Positions 18,298 through 27,023 of a stretch of DNA of 46,567 nucleotides are shown here, piece after piece. Each line of letters starts with the position of its first letter. Position 1 is the stretch's first letter. Position numbers and translations under genes: made by a program. The notes under the pieces are model-generated. The model saw nothing but the letters and a program-made list of their open reading frames with translations. It made no database searches and had not been told where the DNA came from. The stretch comes from an uncultured Spirochaetales bacterium (lineage in GTDB: Bacteria > Spirochaetota > Spirochaetia > Sphaerochaetales > Sphaerochaetaceae), in the NCBI GenBank assembly GCA_949295505.1, contig CASFLH010000067.1:1-46567 (forward strand), read 5' to 3'.

Positions 18298-20353
18298 ACA
18301 GACAGCGGCAGCGGCTATAAGGCCGCCTTATATCAACAGGGAATATTCCTGGCTGCAGTTCGATAAGAGAGTGCTTGATCAGGCTCGGGATCCGGATAAC
18401 CCGCTTCTTGAGCGTTGCCGTTTCCTGTCGATCTTCATCTCGAATCTCGATGAGTTCGTCAGGGTGCGCCTTGGTTCGCTCCTCAACCTCGAGCTGCATT
18501 CCCCGACATACATAGACAATAAGACAGGAATGAGTGCCCGCGATCAGATTGACATGATTCTTTCATTGCTGCCCAGTCTTTACAAGAAATCCGATGAGAC
18601 CTTTGCGCGTCTCAGAAAAGAGCTCAAGAGCGCTGGTGTGGACATACTCATGCCCCAGACGATTTCCGAGACGATGAAGACAAAGGCCTTCAGATACTTC
18701 CAGGGGAGCATGATTCCCTTCCTTTCTCCGCTTGTTCTTGATGCAAAGCATCCGATGATCCGCTTCGAGAACCAGAGACTTTATCTTGTGCTTCGGCTTG
18801 AGCGCGATGGGCGGGAGATGTTCGGTGTTGTATCCATGGGCCGGAGAATCCCTGATCTTGTAAGGCTCGGAGGCGGGAAGAAAGTCCGTCTCATTCCTTC
18901 CGAGGTGCTTCTCTATCTTTTCGGCGATCTCCTTTTCCCAGGTTCGACCATCAAGGAGAAGTCTTTGCTGCGTGTCACGCGCAATGCTGATTTCGAAGCT
19001 TCTGTTGAGGATGCCGATATCGAATATGATTTTGACTTCTCAAAGCTCATCAGGAACAAGGTTGAGAGCAGGGGATCTCTTGCCGCAGTGCGCCTTGAGA
19101 TGAATACGCCCTCTGACGATCTGCGTCAGTTCCTTATCAGGCACCTTGGTATCAAGAAGAATCAGGTCTTCCTTGTCGAAGGCTGTTTCTCTTATAAATA
19201 CATGTATCAGCTTGATGACTTCTTCCCGCTTGAGACAAGGCCTCAGCTGAGGTATCCGGCATTCAGGGGAAGTGTTCCGGCTTCACTCCAGAGGGGGAAC
19301 ATGATTGATACGGTCCTCAGGCGCGATGTCTTCCTGGCGTATCCATTCCAGACGATGGATCCTCTTCTCTGGCTCCTCGAGGAATGCGCAGATGATCCGC
19401 GTGTCTCGAATATCAAGATAACGATTTACCGTCTTGCCAAGAACTCGCGTGTGGTTGCGGCTCTTGTGCGCGCTGCTGAGAATGGTAAGGATGTATCCGT
19501 TGTTATGGAACTCTGCGCCAGGTTCGATGAGGAATCCAATCTCAGTTATGCGGAGCAGCTGCAGGAAGCCGGGTGCACTGTTTTCTACGGTATGGAGAAC
19601 TATAAGGTGCATTCCAAGATCATCTCCATTGTCCTGCAGGATAATGGCAGTGTCAGATACATCACGCACCTCGGGACCGGCAATTACAATGAAAGCACTG
19701 CAAAGCAGTACACGGACCTGAACATTATCACATCTGACAAGGATATCGGACTGGATGGGGTAGCATTCTTCCGCAATCTTGCCACGCTCAACATGGATAC
19801 GAAGTACCGCCGTCTGCTTGTCGCGCCTGCAACGCTGAAGACCGGAATCATGGCAGCCATGGACAAGGAGATTGCAAAGGGTAAGGAAGGGTCCATTACA
19901 TGCAAGATGAATTCGCTCTCTGATAAAGACATGATAGACAAACTGGTGGAGGCATCGAAAGCAGGTGTCAAGGTCAAGCTGCTTATCCGTGGCATCTCGT
20001 GCCTCCTTCCGGGGGTGCCAGAGCTTACGGATAACATCACGATTCTCAGCATTGTCGGACGTTTTCTCGAGCATTCAAGGATATATAGCTTCGGATCAGG
20101 AGAGATGTACATATCCTCTGCCGATCTCATGACAAGAAATATTGACAGGAGAGTCGAGATCGCGACTCCCGTCCTTGATCCTAAGATCAGGGAGACGATA
20201 TTGAAGATGCTGGATATCATGTTCAGGGATAACATCAAAGGCAGGATTCTTGCAGGTGATGGCCATTATGCGCCAGTCCCGGAAGGTAATGAGCAGATTG
20301 ACTCCCAGGACAAGTTCCTTGAGCTATACAGGGGCGGCAAAGCGTATCTCTGA
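18290..20353 (+). CDS. ppk: Polyphosphate kinase 1
   Basis: A 687-residue PPK1, which reversibly makes polyphosphate from ATP. The N-terminal NREYSWLQFDKRVLDQA and FLSIFISNLDEFVRVR are hallmark PPK1 text. The phosphorylated histidine is H441 in YKVHSKI, followed by THLGTGNYNE; the second conserved histidine is H595 in RFLEHSRIYSFG. Both agree with the E. coli enzyme (435 and 592). The length is normal. Overlap with the Ppx/GppA gene and with pfkA forms a three-gene operon linking glycolysis and phosphate storage. Confidence 0.95.
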   Translation: MAKQTAAAAIRPPYINREYSWLQFDKRVLDQARDPDNPLLERCRFLSIFISNLDEFVRVRLGSLLNLELHSPTYIDNKTGMSARDQIDMILSLLPSLYKKSDETFARLRKELKSAGVDILMPQTISETMKTKAFRYFQGSMIPFLSPLVLDAKHPMIRFENQRLYLVLRLERDGREMFGVVSMGRRIPDLVRLGGGKKVRLIPSEVLLYLFGDLLFPGSTIKEKSLLRVTRNADFEASVEDADIEYDFDFSKLIRNKVESRGSLAAVRLEMNTPSDDLRQFLIRHLGIKKNQVFLVEGCFSYKYMYQLDDFFPLETRPQLRYPAFRGSVPASLQRGNMIDTVLRRDVFLAYPFQTMDPLLWLLEECADDPRVSNIKITIYRLAKNSRVVAALVRAAENGKDVSVVMELCARFDEESNLSYAEQLQEAGCTVFYGMENYKVHSKIISIVLQDNGSVRYITHLGTGNYNESTAKQYTDLNIITSDKDIGLDGVAFFRNLATLNMDTKYRRLLVAPATLKTGIMAAMDKEIAKGKEGSITCKMNSLSDKDMIDKLVEASKAGVKVKLLIRGISCLLPGVPELTDNITILSIVGRFLEHSRIYSFGSGEMYISSADLMTRNIDRRVEIATPVLDPKIRETILKMLDIMFRDNIKGRILAGDGHYAPVPEGNEQIDSQDKFLELYRGGKAYL

Positions 20354-20408
20354 GTTGTAAAGACTCCATGGTATAGACAGTTTTTCCCGTATCTGGTACC
20401 AACGAGCC

Positions 20409-21746
20409 ATGGAAAATGCAGCTTCAGATTTCACGCAGGGCCCGATAGCAGGCAAGCTGATCCGCTTCATGCTCCCGATTCTGGGAGCATTGGTGCTGCA
20501 GGCAGCCTATGGGGCTGTCGATGTGCTGATGGTAGGCTGGTTCGGCACCACTGAAGGTCTTTCCGGCGTTTCCACCGGTAGCAGTATCATCAATCTTGTG
20601 ACCTTTGTCCTCACCGGACTTGCTACCGGTATCACGGTGCTGCTTGGCAATTTCATTGGCAGCCGCAATACGGAGAAAGCTGGGAAGATGCTGGGGACAG
20701 CGATTGTTTTCTTCTTCATTGCAGGACTTGTGCTGACTGCCAGTCTGATTATTTTCGCAGAACCTGCGGCAAGGCTGATGAAGGCTCCGGAGGAGGCAGT
20801 CGAAAGCACGGTCTCGTATGTGAGGATATGCGGTGCAGGTATTATCTTCATCATTGCATACAATGTCATCAGCTGCATCCTGCGAGGTATAGGCAATTCC
20901 CGGCTTCCTCTCATCTTTGTTGCCATCGCATGTGTGGCGAACATCATCGGCGATTACATGCTTATTGCCATCTTCCATATGGATGAGGCAGGGGCGGCAA
21001 TTGCTACAGTTGCGGCACAGGCGCTGTCGGTTGTCCTTTCTCTGGTTATTCTCCGCCGTGAGAAGCTGCCTTTCCGCATAAGGAAGAGCGATCTGAGGCT
21101 CAGCGGGGAACTTGGCTCTTTTCTGAGGATAGGGGCTCCGATTGCCTTGCAGGAACTGATGACGCAGATCTCATTCCTGGCATTGGTCGCTTTTATCAAT
21201 AATATCGGGCTGGAAGCTTCCGGTGGGTATGGTGTTGCAAACAAGATTGTCACGTTCGTCATGCTCATACCATCTTCGATAATGCAGTCGCTCTCCTCAT
21301 TCATCGCCCAGAATGTGGGGGCAGGAAAGGAGGACAGGGCACGGCGCACGATGGCCACGGGTATGATGATTGGCGCTCTTTTCGGTGTTGTCATGTTCTC
21401 CCTGGCATTTTTCTGCGGCGAAGGGATTTCTCATATTTTCGCATCCGATAAAGGAGTCATCATTCGTTCCGCAGAGTATCTGAAGGGATTTGCCCCGGAG
21501 GCTGTAGTGACAGCCATACTCTTTTCTTTCATGGGCTATTTCAGCGGGCACGGAAAGACGTTTTTTGTTATGACTCAATCAATGATGCAGACATTTCTTT
21601 TGCGTCTTCCTGTTGCATACATCATGGCCTCTCAGCCGGACCCTAGCCTGACAATGATCGGGACAGCTGCACCGCTCGCGACAATTTTCGGCATACTCAT
21701 AAATGCTATCTATTTCATCCATTGCAGGAAAAAGGAGACTTTGTGA
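20409..21746 (+). CDS. MATE-family exporter (second copy)
   Basis: A 445-residue MATE transporter, distinct from the one at 10096. The N-terminus has FTQGPIAGKLIRFMLPILGA and later AAYGAVDVLMVGWFG, the standard first-helix pattern, and about 12 membrane segments follow. The start region lacks an obvious ribosome binding site. It is 55 bases after ppk and may be read from that operon or from its own promoter. It faces pgi, and the hairpin between the two serves pgi better. Substrate unknown. Confidence 0.85.
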   Translation: MENAASDFTQGPIAGKLIRFMLPILGALVLQAAYGAVDVLMVGWFGTTEGLSGVSTGSSIINLVTFVLTGLATGITVLLGNFIGSRNTEKAGKMLGTAIVFFFIAGLVLTASLIIFAEPAARLMKAPEEAVESTVSYVRICGAGIIFIIAYNVISCILRGIGNSRLPLIFVAIACVANIIGDYMLIAIFHMDEAGAAIATVAAQALSVVLSLVILRREKLPFRIRKSDLRLSGELGSFLRIGAPIALQELMTQISFLALVAFINNIGLEASGGYGVANKIVTFVMLIPSSIMQSLSSFIAQNVGAGKEDRARRTMATGMMIGALFGVVMFSLAFFCGEGISHIFASDKGVIIRSAEYLKGFAPEAVVTAILFSFMGYFSGHGKTFFVMTQSMMQTFLLRLPVAYIMASQPDPSLTMIGTAAPLATIFGILINAIYFIHCRKKETL

Positions 21747-21778
21747 TGAAAAAAGCGGAGCCCATGTAAGCTCCGCTC
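21747..21778 (-). terminator. Terminator of the argR-pgi operon
   Basis: AGCGGAGC (21754-21761) and GCTCCGCT (21770-21777) form a perfect 8-bp stem with an eight-base loop. On the minus strand TTTTTTC follows directly, ideal for ending pgi transcription. It may also stop the opposing MATE transcript, but the plus-strand T-run is missing. Confidence 0.85.
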
Positions 21779-21794
21779 CCGACAGTGTAAGCAA

Positions 21795-23372
21795 TCAGAT
21801 CAGCAGATCCGCATAAGCTTTAAGAAGGTCGTCTCCTTCACAGCCTGCAAGTACCTTCTTCGCAAGAACCTTTCCAAGCTGTACTCCTTCCTGGTCAAAT
21901 GAGTTGAGGTTCCAGATGAAGCCCTGGAACATTACCTTGTTCTCATAGTGTGCCAGCAGCGCCCCGAGGGACTGCGGTGTGAGCTTGTCTCCGTAAATCA
22001 GCGAAGACGGCCTGTTCCCATCGAATTCCTTGTTCGGATTTTCGTCATCCTTGCCACGTGCGAATGCTGCAATCTGTGCAGAAAGATTCGCGTTGAGCTT
22101 TGTTTGGCTGTATGAGCCTGCGGTCTCGATATCATTGCCATACTGGCAGCTGCGGAAGCCGATGAACTGCAGAGGTACGATGTCCGTTCCCTGATGAAGA
22201 AGCTGGTAGAATGAGTGCTGGCCGTTTGTGCCTGGTTCCCCGAAGATCACAGGCCCCGTAGGATATGATATCTTCTCGCCATTTCTGTTCACATGCTTGC
22301 CGTTGGATTCCATATCAAGCTGCTGGAGGTGCGCAGGGAAGCGTGAGAGTGCCTGGGAGTAGGGCAGGATTGCTGTCGCGGGGTAGCCCATGATGTTCCT
22401 GAGATAGAATCCTGCAAGGGCATCCATCAGCGCGCCGTTCTTCGTGATATCTTTCCCCGTCGATAGAACATCCTCCTCGTGTGCGCCATCAAGAAGGGCG
22501 CGGAATGTGTCAAATCCATATGCGAGGGAGAGAACTACGCCACCGACCGCGGATGTGGAGGAGTAGCGTCCTCCGATATAGTCATCCATGAAGAATGCGG
22601 CAAGCATCGACTCGTCCTTTGCAAGCGGAGAAGTCTTGCTTGTGACTGCGACCATGTGCTTGGATGGAACCAGGCCCTCAATCGGGGAGCTCTTGAGCGT
22701 CTCGAGCACAAGGTCCCTGTTCGTGAGAGTCTCCTGCGTAGTGCCGCTCTTTGAGACAAGCACGAAAAGCGTTGTCTCGAAATCAAGGCGGCGGATCACC
22801 TGAGCCGCGTCATCCGGGTCGACATTGGAGATGAATTCGCCTCTAAGCTGCTCTATCCCGTTGCCATCTGCCCAGCCTTTGAGAGCAAGATAGAGCGCTC
22901 TCGGTCCAAGATCAGAGCCTCCGATTCCAATCTGGCAGACTGTTGTGAATCTCTTTCCGGTGGAACCTGTGATCTTCCCCGATCTCACGCCTTCAGAGAA
23001 TTCCCTGATCTTTTCCAGCTCACCTTTGTAGAATTCATCCTTGTCTTCACCGTCAGCCTCGATTTTCTTTCCAAGGACATTGCCCCTTGTAAGATGATGA
23101 AGCACAAGGCGCTTCTCGCCGGTATTCATCATGACACCGGAGAGTATTTTCTTATATTTCCCGACGAGGTCCATCTCATCAGAGAGAGACTGCAGATTGC
23201 TTACCGTCTCATCCGAAAGAGGCATTGCTGCCCAGTTGTATCTCAGGCCTCCGCCGAGCGCGATGTCATGTGTCTTCACGCGTTCCGGCGTCAGCAGTTC
23301 CTTTACTGTACTCTTGTTCCCGTTCAGCAGCACCTTGTAGCTGGCTGTCTTATCGAGATTGACGTATTCCAT
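21795..23372 (-). CDS. pgi: Glucose-6-phosphate isomerase
   Basis: A 525-residue phosphoglucose isomerase interconverting glucose 6-phosphate and fructose 6-phosphate. Diagnostic segments are GIGGSDLGPRALYLALKG (the sugar phosphate loop), LVSKSGTTQETLTN, and the C-terminal NGQHSFYQLLHQGTD with the catalytic His/Glu region. GGAGTG before the ATG lies inside the argR end; only three bases separate the two genes, so they form an operon. Coupling a glycolytic gene to the arginine regulator is unusual and may only reflect gene order. Confidence 0.95.
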   Translation of the reverse strand: MEYVNLDKTASYKVLLNGNKSTVKELLTPERVKTHDIALGGGLRYNWAAMPLSDETVSNLQSLSDEMDLVGKYKKILSGVMMNTGEKRLVLHHLTRGNVLGKKIEADGEDKDEFYKGELEKIREFSEGVRSGKITGSTGKRFTTVCQIGIGGSDLGPRALYLALKGWADGNGIEQLRGEFISNVDPDDAAQVIRRLDFETTLFVLVSKSGTTQETLTNRDLVLETLKSSPIEGLVPSKHMVAVTSKTSPLAKDESMLAAFFMDDYIGGRYSSTSAVGGVVLSLAYGFDTFRALLDGAHEEDVLSTGKDITKNGALMDALAGFYLRNIMGYPATAILPYSQALSRFPAHLQQLDMESNGKHVNRNGEKISYPTGPVIFGEPGTNGQHSFYQLLHQGTDIVPLQFIGFRSCQYGNDIETAGSYSQTKLNANLSAQIAAFARGKDDENPNKEFDGNRPSSLIYGDKLTPQSLGALLAHYENKVMFQGFIWNLNSFDQEGVQLGKVLAKKVLAGCEGDDLLKAYADLLI

Positions 23373-23375
23373 AAA

Positions 23376-23846
23376 TCACTCCTTTATCTCCGGGATTCTC
23401 GCATTGAAGCTTTCCAGGAGATCCTCCTTTGTCATTCCCTCTCGCAGGATGACGAAAATCGTGTCGTCCCCTGCAACAGTTCCGAGGATTTCGGGCAGAG
23501 CAAGCACATCAAGTGCAAAGCCTACGCTGTTGGCATGTCCTGGTCTTGTCTTGATCACCCCGAAGTTCCCTGAGAACTCTATGGATATTATACCTCTTCT
23601 TACATCCTGTATGTAGCTTTTCTCTGATTCGCTCACAAGATCGCTTTCAGGCAGGGTGTAGTAATATCCGGACCATCCATCGGATATCTTTCCGACTTTG
23701 AGCATTTTCAGGTCCCTGGACAGCGTCGCCTGTGTGACGTTGTATCCTTCCTTCTTCAGAAGCTCAAGAAGTGTATCCTGATTATCTATCCTGTTGTTCC
23801 TGATTAGTTCCTTGACGATTGTCAGCCTGTTATGCCTTTCTTTCAT
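23376..23846 (-). CDS. argR: Arginine repressor
   Basis: A 156-residue ArgR/AhrC regulator. The N-terminal winged helix has the recognition segment TQATLSRDLKMLK; the C-terminal domain has GTVAGDDTIFVI, whose acidic pair binds arginine in the hexamer. It represses arginine synthesis or activates catabolism when arginine is plentiful. Its own promoter carries ARG-box-like dyads over the start site, suggesting negative autoregulation. No arginine genes are in the window, so its targets lie elsewhere. Confidence 0.93.
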   Translation of the reverse strand: MKERHNRLTIVKELIRNNRIDNQDTLLELLKKEGYNVTQATLSRDLKMLKVGKISDGWSGYYYTLPESDLVSESEKSYIQDVRRGIISIEFSGNFGVIKTRPGHANSVGFALDVLALPEILGTVAGDDTIFVILREGMTKEDLLESFNARIPEIKE

Positions 23847-23860
23847 TCTTCCTCCGGAAA

Positions 23861-23885
23861 TGCATAAGTATGCATAATCTATGCA
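23861..23885. promoter_or_regulatory. Overlapping ARG boxes upstream of argR
   Basis: TGCAT-AAGT-ATGCA (23861-23874) fits the ARG box core TGMAT-N4-ATKCA exactly, and a second dyad TGCAT-AATCT-ATGCA (23871-23885) overlaps it. Half-sites are about ten bases apart, so they fall on one face of the helix. They cover the region just downstream of the argR -10 box, where binding would block transcription. Confidence 0.7.
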
Positions 23886-23914
23886 ATATTACAGCTTTGA
23901 AACATACCTTGCAA
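23886..23914 (-). promoter_or_regulatory. argR promoter
   Basis: Read on the minus strand: TTGCAA (-35, 23914-23909), a 17-base spacer, then TAATAT (-10, 23891-23886). The ARG boxes follow immediately downstream. Confidence 0.65.
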
Positions 23915-24043
23915 TGATTATTTTGCGGATAATGTGTATGGAATTGCAGAAGATGTCTGTGCTTTTGCCGTGCCTGAAGCAATCAGGCTATCCAAAAAAC
24001 AACAATCACATTATGATGCATTACATTAATAAAGGAGGTCAGT

Positions 24044-24592
24044 ATGGTTGCTCTTATCATTATCCTTCTTGTTGCTGCTCTTGCCCTGTTGTGGGGCATC
24101 TCTGTCTACAACAGTCTCGTGAAGCTCCGGAATAGGGGAGATGAGGCAGAAGCGGGCATCGATGCGCACCTGAAGGAAAGAGCTGACCTCATCCCAAGTC
24201 TCGTGGAGACTGTGAAAGGGTATGCGGGCCATGAGAGGACAACGCTTGAAGGTGTTGTCTCTCTCAGAAGCAGGGCGGCATCCCTGACCGGCAAGGAACG
24301 GCTACAGGCGGAGAAAGAGCTCGGGAGCGCGCTCAGCCGTCTTCTTGCTGTGGCGGAAGCTTATCCTGAACTGAAAGCGAACCAGAATTTCCTTGACCTG
24401 CAGAATCAGCTTTCCCGGATAGAGGAGACACTTGCGAATGCGCGGAAATACTACAATGCGATAGTCAGGGAGTACAATGACCGGATTATGGTTTTCCCTT
24501 CCTCGCTAATAGCCTCCATGTTCCATTTCGGGAAACGGGAATATATAGACATCGATGATGCTGACAGGGAAAGAACCGAAGTGAGGTTCTGA
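24044..24592 (+). CDS. LemA-family membrane-anchored protein
   Basis: A 182-residue LemA protein: one N-terminal membrane helix (about residues 3-20) followed by the coiled-coil helical domain starting YNSLVKLRNRGDEAEAGIDAHLKERADLIPSL in outline (here split: YNSLVKLRNRGDEAEAG, IDAHLKERADLIPSL). The family function is unclear; it is often next to DUF2207 or TPM-domain proteins, as here. AAAGGAGG precedes the ATG. Its stop shares a base with the next start. Confidence 0.9.
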   Translation: MVALIIILLVAALALLWGISVYNSLVKLRNRGDEAEAGIDAHLKERADLIPSLVETVKGYAGHERTTLEGVVSLRSRAASLTGKERLQAEKELGSALSRLLAVAEAYPELKANQNFLDLQNQLSRIEETLANARKYYNAIVREYNDRIMVFPSSLIASMFHFGKREYIDIDDADRERTEVRF

Positions 24593-26430
24593 TGAGAAGG
24601 CTGGTGATTGCCATTGTCCTGGCATTGTCCATGCTGCCTGTATCCGCGGGGGACCTGCTCGTTGACTACTACGCGGTGCGGATTGAAGTTGATGAAGCCC
24701 GGTCGATGCACATAAAGGAAAATTTCTCTGTTGAATACAATGCGCCGGTACATGGTTTCCAGCGTGATATACAGTACAGGTTCCCCGATGGTACTGAGGC
24801 CGATCTTGAGCTTCTCTGGTCATCTTCAGAAGTGCAGACAGCGGATAACGGCACGTATTTATCCATCCGTTTCGGTGATCCGGATAATCTGATCATGGGC
24901 GGTCCATATGCATATGGAATCAAGTATGATTACTCATTGGGGGCTGACAGATACAGTGACTATGATGAGTTCTATTACAACATTGTCACGCCAGGAGCCT
25001 GGGACTCGGGTATCGAACGGCTGGGTTTCTTTGTCACGTTTCCTCATCCTGTGGATCCGGAACGGATCTGGCTCACAGCCGGACCATATGGATCGGAGAT
25101 GGAACTCCCATTCACGCTTTCAGATGATGGCTGTACGGTCAGCGGACGCTATTCCTCCATTCCGGAAGGCTATGGAGTGACGCTGCGTGTGGAGATGGAT
25201 GACGGATTCTTCAGCAAGGCTGTCCGTCCTTTTGATACTGCCGCTTTCGGCTTCTGGTGCTCCATCAGTCTTTCTGCCATCATGCTTGTCGCGGTTTTCC
25301 TCGTGTGGTGGTTCCGGGGCAGGGATGAGAAGCTTATCTATGGTGTGCGCTACATGCCTCCGGAAGGTCTCAGCGCAATGGATGCGGGCTTTGTCTACAA
25401 TGGTGATCTTGAGAACAGCGCGGTCTCCGCAATGCTGGTTTACTGGGCGGACAAGGGGTTTGTGGAGATTGAGGACAGGGGAGATGATGATTTCCTCTTC
25501 ACGCGGCTTTCAGAACTGCCTGACTCGACACCTGAGGCGGAAAGGCAGCTTTTCAATGCATTTTTCCAGACCTCTCACGCTGTTGATACAAAAGGCCTGA
25601 GAAAGAGCGGTTTCGCAGCAAAGCTTTCATCGGTCAGGAATGCTGAGAGCCGGTATTTCAGCGGAGAAAGAAGTCTCTCGTCCCGTCAGTCGGAGAAACT
25701 TCAGCGCCTCATGATGGGGTTTCTGCTGCTTCCAGTGCTGCTGCATGCAATCACCGCGACGCTTGTGTTTCCAGGATTCATGACGCTCTTTATCCTGGTT
25801 CCCTCTCTGATGGCATATTCCGTTCTCCGCTCTGCATCAAGGCAGGTAGAGAGGAAGATGAGACGCGGCGGGCTGAAGTTCTCGTACTTCGCATTTCCTG
25901 TTTTCTGGCTTGTCTTCATCTGGTTTTTCATGGTATCTGCACTGTCTTCCGTGAGCATGTCATACCGCCGTACCGCCATTGAGACTGCGGTATTCCTGCT
26001 ATCTCTTTTTCTCTCAATGCTCCTTGCCGCCTCGATAGAGCGCAGGAGCGCTTATGCAGATGAAGTGCTTTCCAGCGTGATGGGATACAGGGAATTCCTG
26101 GAGAGGGCGGAAAAGGACAGGATCGAGAAGCTTTCGGCAGAGGATCCTGAGTTCTTTTACCATGTCCTTCCATATGCGATGGCTATGGGCGTGGAGGATC
26201 GCTGGGTCAGGGCCTTCAGCGGTATCTATGTGCAGCCGGCACGCTGGTATCATGGGCCGGATGCCGCGGATATATACGTGCTTTCCTCTTTTGCCCGGAG
26301 ATGGAATCATGCATATGCATCTTCCATCGCGCCCCGGTCGGCGGGACATGGCGGGGGAGCGCGTACAACAAGGGGATCTTCCGGTTTTTCCGGAGGCGGA
26401 TTCTCTGGAGGCGGAGGCAGGAGCTGGTGA
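24592..26430 (+). CDS. DUF2207 membrane protein
   Basis: A 612-residue protein with an N-terminal signal peptide (MRRLVIAIVLALSMLPVSAG), an extracytoplasmic beta-rich DUF2207 domain (about 20-210), a membrane helix (about 218-240), a cytoplasmic section, a helical membrane hairpin (about 365-400) and further membrane segments, then a C-terminal soluble part. The Ser/Gly-rich tail SGFSGGGFSGGGG is typical of this family. Function is unknown; co-occurrence with LemA suggests an envelope complex. It begins inside the LemA stop and overlaps the next gene by four bases. Confidence 0.87.
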   Translation: MRRLVIAIVLALSMLPVSAGDLLVDYYAVRIEVDEARSMHIKENFSVEYNAPVHGFQRDIQYRFPDGTEADLELLWSSSEVQTADNGTYLSIRFGDPDNLIMGGPYAYGIKYDYSLGADRYSDYDEFYYNIVTPGAWDSGIERLGFFVTFPHPVDPERIWLTAGPYGSEMELPFTLSDDGCTVSGRYSSIPEGYGVTLRVEMDDGFFSKAVRPFDTAAFGFWCSISLSAIMLVAVFLVWWFRGRDEKLIYGVRYMPPEGLSAMDAGFVYNGDLENSAVSAMLVYWADKGFVEIEDRGDDDFLFTRLSELPDSTPEAERQLFNAFFQTSHAVDTKGLRKSGFAAKLSSVRNAESRYFSGERSLSSRQSEKLQRLMMGFLLLPVLLHAITATLVFPGFMTLFILVPSLMAYSVLRSASRQVERKMRRGGLKFSYFAFPVFWLVFIWFFMVSALSSVSMSYRRTAIETAVFLLSLFLSMLLAASIERRSAYADEVLSSVMGYREFLERAEKDRIEKLSAEDPEFFYHVLPYAMAMGVEDRWVRAFSGIYVQPARWYHGPDAADIYVLSSFARRWNHAYASSIAPRSAGHGGGARTTRGSSGFSGGGFSGGGGRSW

Positions 26431-27023
26431 ATGATATCCTATATATCCTTCTGACTGCTTCTTATGTTCTTTCTGTCCTTCTGATGGCGCGTCTGGCTGT
26501 ATTGAGAAGGATATTCTCCAGAGAAGATGCCCGGAAGTGCATTCATCTTCTTGTGTCCTTTCCCGTATTCATCCTTATCTTCTGCATCAAGGAGCCATGG
26601 CTTCGCCTTGCCGGACCTTTTTCTTTCATTTTCATAAACATCATCATTGCCAGGAAAACAGGAGAACGCCTTGGCGGTCTTGTGCTGTATCCCTTTTCCG
26701 AGCTTCTGCTTCTTGTCTTCATGGACGCGGGTTTTCTTTCAGCCATCTCTGTGATAGCCGGCATGCTTGTCATGGGTTTCGGTGATAGCGCAGCGGCTGT
26801 TACAGGCAGGGCGTTCGGCCGTACAAGGTTTGGCTCTAAAACTGTTGAGGGGTCTGCAGCGATGTATGCTGTATCCTTCATCGTGTTCCTTTTCTCGGCA
26901 GAGAGCTGGTACGTCTCACTTCTCCTCGCATCCTGCGTTACGGTGATTGAGGCGCTCTCGCCACGCGGCTGGGATAATCTCACGGTGCCGCTTTCAGCTG
27001 CCTTGCTGATGGAGGTTCTATGA
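26427..27023 (+). CDS. VTE5/DGK1-like CTP-dependent prenol or diacylglycerol kinase
   Basis: A 198-residue multi-helix membrane protein of the SEC59/DGK1/VTE5 family, which phosphorylates lipid alcohols (phytol, dolichol, diacylglycerol) with CTP. The motifs fit: SREDARKCIHL (31-41), GFGDSAAAVTGRAFGR (117-132), KTVEGS (138-143) and GWDNLTVPL (181-189). I chose the GTG at 26427 because GGAGGCAGGAG precedes it and it overlaps the DUF2207 stop as GTGA; an earlier in-frame ATG would add a charged non-family stretch. The next gene is of the VTE6 family, which makes a prenol rather than a diacylglycerol substrate likely. Confidence 0.72.
   Translation: MNDILYILLTASYVLSVLLMARLAVLRRIFSREDARKCIHLLVSFPVFILIFCIKEPWLRLAGPFSFIFINIIIARKTGERLGGLVLYPFSELLLLVFMDAGFLSAISVIAGMLVMGFGDSAAAVTGRAFGRTRFGSKTVEGSAAMYAVSFIVFLFSAESWYVSLLLASCVTVIEALSPRGWDNLTVPLSAALLMEVL

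Noticed and set aside
19283-20074. 263-codon open frame antisense to ppk
   Set aside because: Shadow of the strongly conserved ppk frame; no start signal.
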